A stretch of 64,000 nt of DNA, from positions 992,001 to 1,056,000 of the forward strand of contig NZ_QCYK01000003.1 in the NCBI RefSeq assembly GCF_003071345.1, read 5' to 3'. The notes beneath the pieces were generated by a model, which saw only the letters and a program-made list of their open reading frames with translations, had not been told where the DNA came from and ran no database searches. Made by a program: the position numbers and the translations under genes. Of the stretch, positions 61,162 to 64,000 are shown one piece after another. The DNA is from Chitinophaga parva. Its GTDB lineage: Bacteria > Bacteroidota > Bacteroidia > Chitinophagales > Chitinophagaceae. Numbering within the stretch: position 1 is the stretch's first letter; the number at the start of each line of letters is the position of its first letter.

Positions 61162-64000
61162 TTAACGGAAAGAGAGTTTCATGCCGGCGTTATAGGTTTT
61201 TACCAGCGGGTATTGGGCGCCACGGCCATCACCCAGTTCCACATCCCACAGTTTAAAGCCGCTGAAAGTAGCCAGGTTGTTGCCTATGAAATAAAGGTTG
61301 ATGGCGCTCAGCCCGGCCTTTTTGAGCCAGGGACGGTTGGTGAAATTGTAGCCAAACTGGAGGGTCTGTAAGCGCAGGAAGGCCCCGTTCTTCACCCACC
61401 AGGAACTACCTGCATAGTTCATATTATCATTGCCATAGGTGAGGCGCGGATACAGCGGGTGCGGATCGTGGTTCTCCGGGGTCCACCGGTCTGTGATCTG
61501 GGCCAGCAGGTTGCCTCTTTCGCCGCCCTGGCTGAAGGGCTGCAGGCCATCGCCATTCAGGGAAATGTCTACGTTGCTGATGCCTTTGAACCACGCGGCT
61601 ACAAACCAGCCTTTCCAGGAGACCGTAGGCCCAAAGCCATACACGATCTCCGGGATGCTGCCATAGCCAATGGGGCCCTGGTCGTAGGAGTCAATCTTGC
61701 CGTCGCCGTTGAAGTCTTTGTACTTGATATCGCCGGGCATGTTGGTGCCGGACTGGTAAGGGCTGCTTAGTATTTCATCCTTGGATTGGAAAAGGCCCAG
61801 TGCCGTATAGCCGAAACGCTGGCCCATCTTGCGTCCTATGCGTTGTTGCCAGGGGTAGGGCCAGGGTGCATTGGCGTCATTGATCACCATGGCACGGTTC
61901 CAGGTGAAGTTGCCGCGGAAGCCTACCTGGAAATCGCCCCAGCGGTCGTTCAGCTCCAGGGTAGCGTCTATGCCGCGGTTGTGAACGGCGCCCAGGTTGG
62001 CATAAGGCAAACTACGTATACCCGTGTACGTTGGTACGTCGCCCCGCTGGCGGAAAATGCCGCTGCGCTGTTCATTGAACGCATCTACGGTAAGGGAGAG
62101 CTTGTCTTTGAGGGTTTTGATCTCCAGGCCCAGGTTGGATTTCTTTGCTTTTTCCCAGGTTACGGACACGGCGTAGTCACCAATATCCATACCGGTGCCG
62201 ATATTATGATCAGTGCCATTGGCCCCGTAATCATAACCACCATTGCCATTGCCCACTGTAGCAATGTAGGCAAAGCGGCGGCCCCCGATGTTGGAATTGC
62301 CCACCAGGCCATAAGAGAAGCGCAGTTTCAGGAAAGAGATCTTATCCTCCATGCCTTTGAAGAAGGCTTCGTTAGACACCACCCAGCCTGCACCGAATGA
62401 AGGGAAGAAACCGAAGCGGTGATCTGGCGCAAAGGTCTCTGAGCCATTGTAACCAAAGTTTGCTTCCGCGAGGTAAGTGTCATTCCAGTCGTAAGTAAGC
62501 CTGCCTGCCAGGCCCATGTAACGGTAAGGGATAGAGCCGATGAAGTCATCGGAAAAAGCATCTTCCTTATCAGACTTATTGAAGAGCACCAGGCCACTCA
62601 CATCGTGTTTGTGAAAGCTGCGCTTGTAGTTGATGGCTGCTTCTGTGTAGTACTGGCGGGTGCCGCCATTGCTACGGCTGTAGCCCAGGAAGTCCGTGCC
62701 CACGGAGGTTTTATCCAGCAGGAGGTTGCCCAGGCTATCGCGGCCGGTGGCCAGGTAGCCATCTACTGTTTTGGTGCGGCTGATGGTGTGGGAGTTGTAG
62801 TTGTCAAACGAGAACATGCCTGTAATGGACAGGCCGGGCACCCAGAAGCCCAGGTCCTGTGTTACCCGGATATTGCTCCACAACTGGCTCCTGAACTCCG
62901 TTACATAGCCGCTTTGGGTCAGCAGGTTGTAGGGATTGAAGATGTCACCCGTGCGAAGCTGGGAGTGCAAGCCATTGGAATAAATAGCCGGTATTACCAC
63001 GGGCGGCAGCAGGTAAGCCGCGCCCCAGATGGCATCCACGCTGTTGCCGGGAAAGTTGCCGTTGCTGATCCAGCCGGAGGCGCCAAAATCCACCCTGGTG
63101 GTTTTGGTCACTTTCAGGTTCAGGTTGGACGTAAAATTATAGCGGGTGAATTTGATAGCGGAATTGTATTGCGCCAGCTGGTCTGTTTTGTACATCCCTG
63201 TTTCATCATAGTAGCCCACACTCAGGTAGTACTGCGCGTTTTCGCTGCCCCCGTTTGCGTTCACGCGGGCGCGGCGGTTCTGGCCGTATTTGTTGAACAA
63301 TACCTTGAACCAGTCTACATTCGGGTACAGGTCGGGATCTTCGCCACTGGCGGTTTTGGCAATGCGGTCGTCGCTGTATTTGGGCAGTGGATCATTGGGA
63401 TTGCTGTTGTGATAGGCTTCATTAGCCATTTTCATATAGGTGATACCGTCGGCAAACCTGGGAACGCGTGTGAATTGGGTAAGCCCCTGGTCGTATTGTG
63501 CATTGATGAGGGGGCGTCCTATTTTACCGGTTTTGGTCTGGATGAGGATCACACCATTAGCCCCGCGCACCCCATACACGGCGGTGGCCGATGCGTCTTT
63601 CAGGATGCTGAAGCTGGAAATGTCCTCGGGATCTACGTTGGCAAAGTCACGCTCCACCCCGTCCACCAGTACCAATGGGCTGGCGCTGGTAAAGGTAGAG
63701 ATGCCGCGGATGTAGATCTCCGCATTGTCGTACCCCGGCTGGCCACTGCGCTGCACGCCGATGATGCCGGCCACACGGCCGGCAATGGCATTGGTCAGGT
63801 TAGCCTGCGGTAACTTCAGGTCTTCTGCCCGCACGGTACTTTGGGCGCCGATGAGGGTTACGCGTTTTTGCTGGCCATAGCCCACTACCACTACGTCTGC
63901 CAGGTCGGCTGTTTTCTCTCTCATTACCACCTGCATGTTGTCGCTTACGGCCACGGTTTGCGGCAGGTAACCGATGATGGAAAACTGGAGGGAATCGTTG
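61162..64000 (-). CDS. SusC/RagA TonB-linked outer-membrane receptor (5' end outside the window)
   Basis: About 945 residues are visible and the N-terminus lies beyond the right edge. NDSLQFSIIGYLPQTVAV is the end of the carboxypeptidase-regulatory-like domain. DLADVVVVGYGQQKRVTLIGA is the SusC signature at the plug entrance, and IAGRVAGIIGVQRSGQPGYDNAEIYIRGISTFTSASPLVLVDGVERDFANVDPEDISSFSILKDASATAVYGVRGANGVILIQTK is a complete plug. The barrel ends in YNAGMKLSFR with terminal aromatic/Arg. It imports oligosaccharides in partnership with SusD. Confidence 0.95.
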   Translation of the reverse strand, partial: NDSLQFSIIGYLPQTVAVSDNMQVVMREKTADLADVVVVGYGQQKRVTLIGAQSTVRAEDLKLPQANLTNAIAGRVAGIIGVQRSGQPGYDNAEIYIRGISTFTSASPLVLVDGVERDFANVDPEDISSFSILKDASATAVYGVRGANGVILIQTKTGKIGRPLINAQYDQGLTQFTRVPRFADGITYMKMANEAYHNSNPNDPLPKYSDDRIAKTASGEDPDLYPNVDWFKVLFNKYGQNRRARVNANGGSENAQYYLSVGYYDETGMYKTDQLAQYNSAIKFTRYNFTSNLNLKVTKTTRVDFGASGWISNGNFPGNSVDAIWGAAYLLPPVVIPAIYSNGLHSQLRTGDIFNPYNLLTQSGYVTEFRSQLWSNIRVTQDLGFWVPGLSITGMFSFDNYNSHTISRTKTVDGYLATGRDSLGNLLLDKTSVGTDFLGYSRSNGGTRQYYTEAAINYKRSFHKHDVSGLVLFNKSDKEDAFSDDFIGSIPYRYMGLAGRLTYDWNDTYLAEANFGYNGSETFAPDHRFGFFPSFGAGWVVSNEAFFKGMEDKISFLKLRFSYGLVGNSNIGGRRFAYIATVGNGNGGYDYGANGTDHNIGTGMDIGDYAVSVTWEKAKKSNLGLEIKTLKDKLSLTVDAFNEQRSGIFRQRGDVPTYTGIRSLPYANLGAVHNRGIDATLELNDRWGDFQVGFRGNFTWNRAMVINDANAPWPYPWQQRIGRKMGQRFGYTALGLFQSKDEILSSPYQSGTNMPGDIKYKDFNGDGKIDSYDQGPIGYGSIPEIVYGFGPTVSWKGWFVAAWFKGISNVDISLNGDGLQPFSQGGERGNLLAQITDRWTPENHDPHPLYPRLTYGNDNMNYAGSSWWVKNGAFLRLQTLQFGYNFTNRPWLKKAGLSAINLYFIGNNLATFSGFKLWDVELGDGRGAQYPLVKTYNAGMKLSFR

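Noticed and set aside
62605..63813. 402-codon plus-strand frame over the SusC gene
   Set aside because: Antisense to a complete SusC plug and barrel, with no recognisable domain.

Overview
The window is a gene-dense chromosomal segment of a Bacteroidota bacterium, most likely from the Chitinophaga / Chitinophagaceae neighbourhood. The evidence is a SusC/SusD pair with a DUF1735 lipoprotein, a CarboxypepD-like TonB receptor, many short lipoproteins, DPP-IV, DUF6934, and several promoters of the Bacteroidota type (TTG, about 20 nt, TAnnTTTG). These are family-level inferences from reading the sequence; no search was run. I see no rRNA, tRNA, CRISPR array or intact insertion sequence.

Layout. 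1-5 kb: a truncated DUF2027/Smr-type protein, a Nif3-like protein, DoxX, an amino acid permease and a polyprenyl diphosphate synthase. 5-11 kb (minus strand): RNase R with a very long Lys/Ala/Pro tail, then lpxK, 5-formyl-THF cyclo-ligase and bioD as a tight cluster. 11-17 kb: cystathionine beta-synthase, a cobalamin/metal-receptor-like protein, a four-gene minus operon (amidohydrolase, DUF1877-like, TauE/SafE, DUF1634), and class II fructose-bisphosphate aldolase behind a textbook promoter. 18-30 kb: accD-smpB, an SRPBCC protein, three lipoproteins, RNase HI, a methylcrotonyl-CoA-carboxylase-like beta subunit, a MarR-GNAT fusion, a CbpA-type DnaJ, DPP-IV and an MscS channel. 30-36 kb: a metal-uptake-like set (small exported protein, TonB receptor, PepSY membrane protein, SCO protein) and a methyltransferase. 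36.6-37.7 kb: a DUF6934 gene, a 33-bp minisatellite and a 56-codon gene. 37.8-43.3 kb (minus): an RND tripartite efflux operon. 43.3-51.3 kb: a stress island in which a secreted PepSY-like gene converges on a DUF998-Usp-PEP synthase-Ca2+ ATPase operon; both units carry the same palindrome at the same distance from a -7-like box. 51-58 kb: a DHFR-like protein, an amino acid permease, an NmrA-like protein, a GH128 lipoprotein, an IS remnant, a DUF892 ferritin-like protein, a second MarR-GNAT fusion and exonuclease III. 58-64 kb: the proximal end of a polysaccharide utilisation locus (SusC truncated by the window, SusD, DUF1735 lipoprotein).

The most interesting signals are the paired TGACAGCTGTCA operators bounding the stress island, the DUF6934 module with its promoter-overlapping inverted repeat and its ATGA-coupled minisatellite, and the histone-H1-like tail on RNase R. 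No completely new system can be demonstrated from sequence alone.
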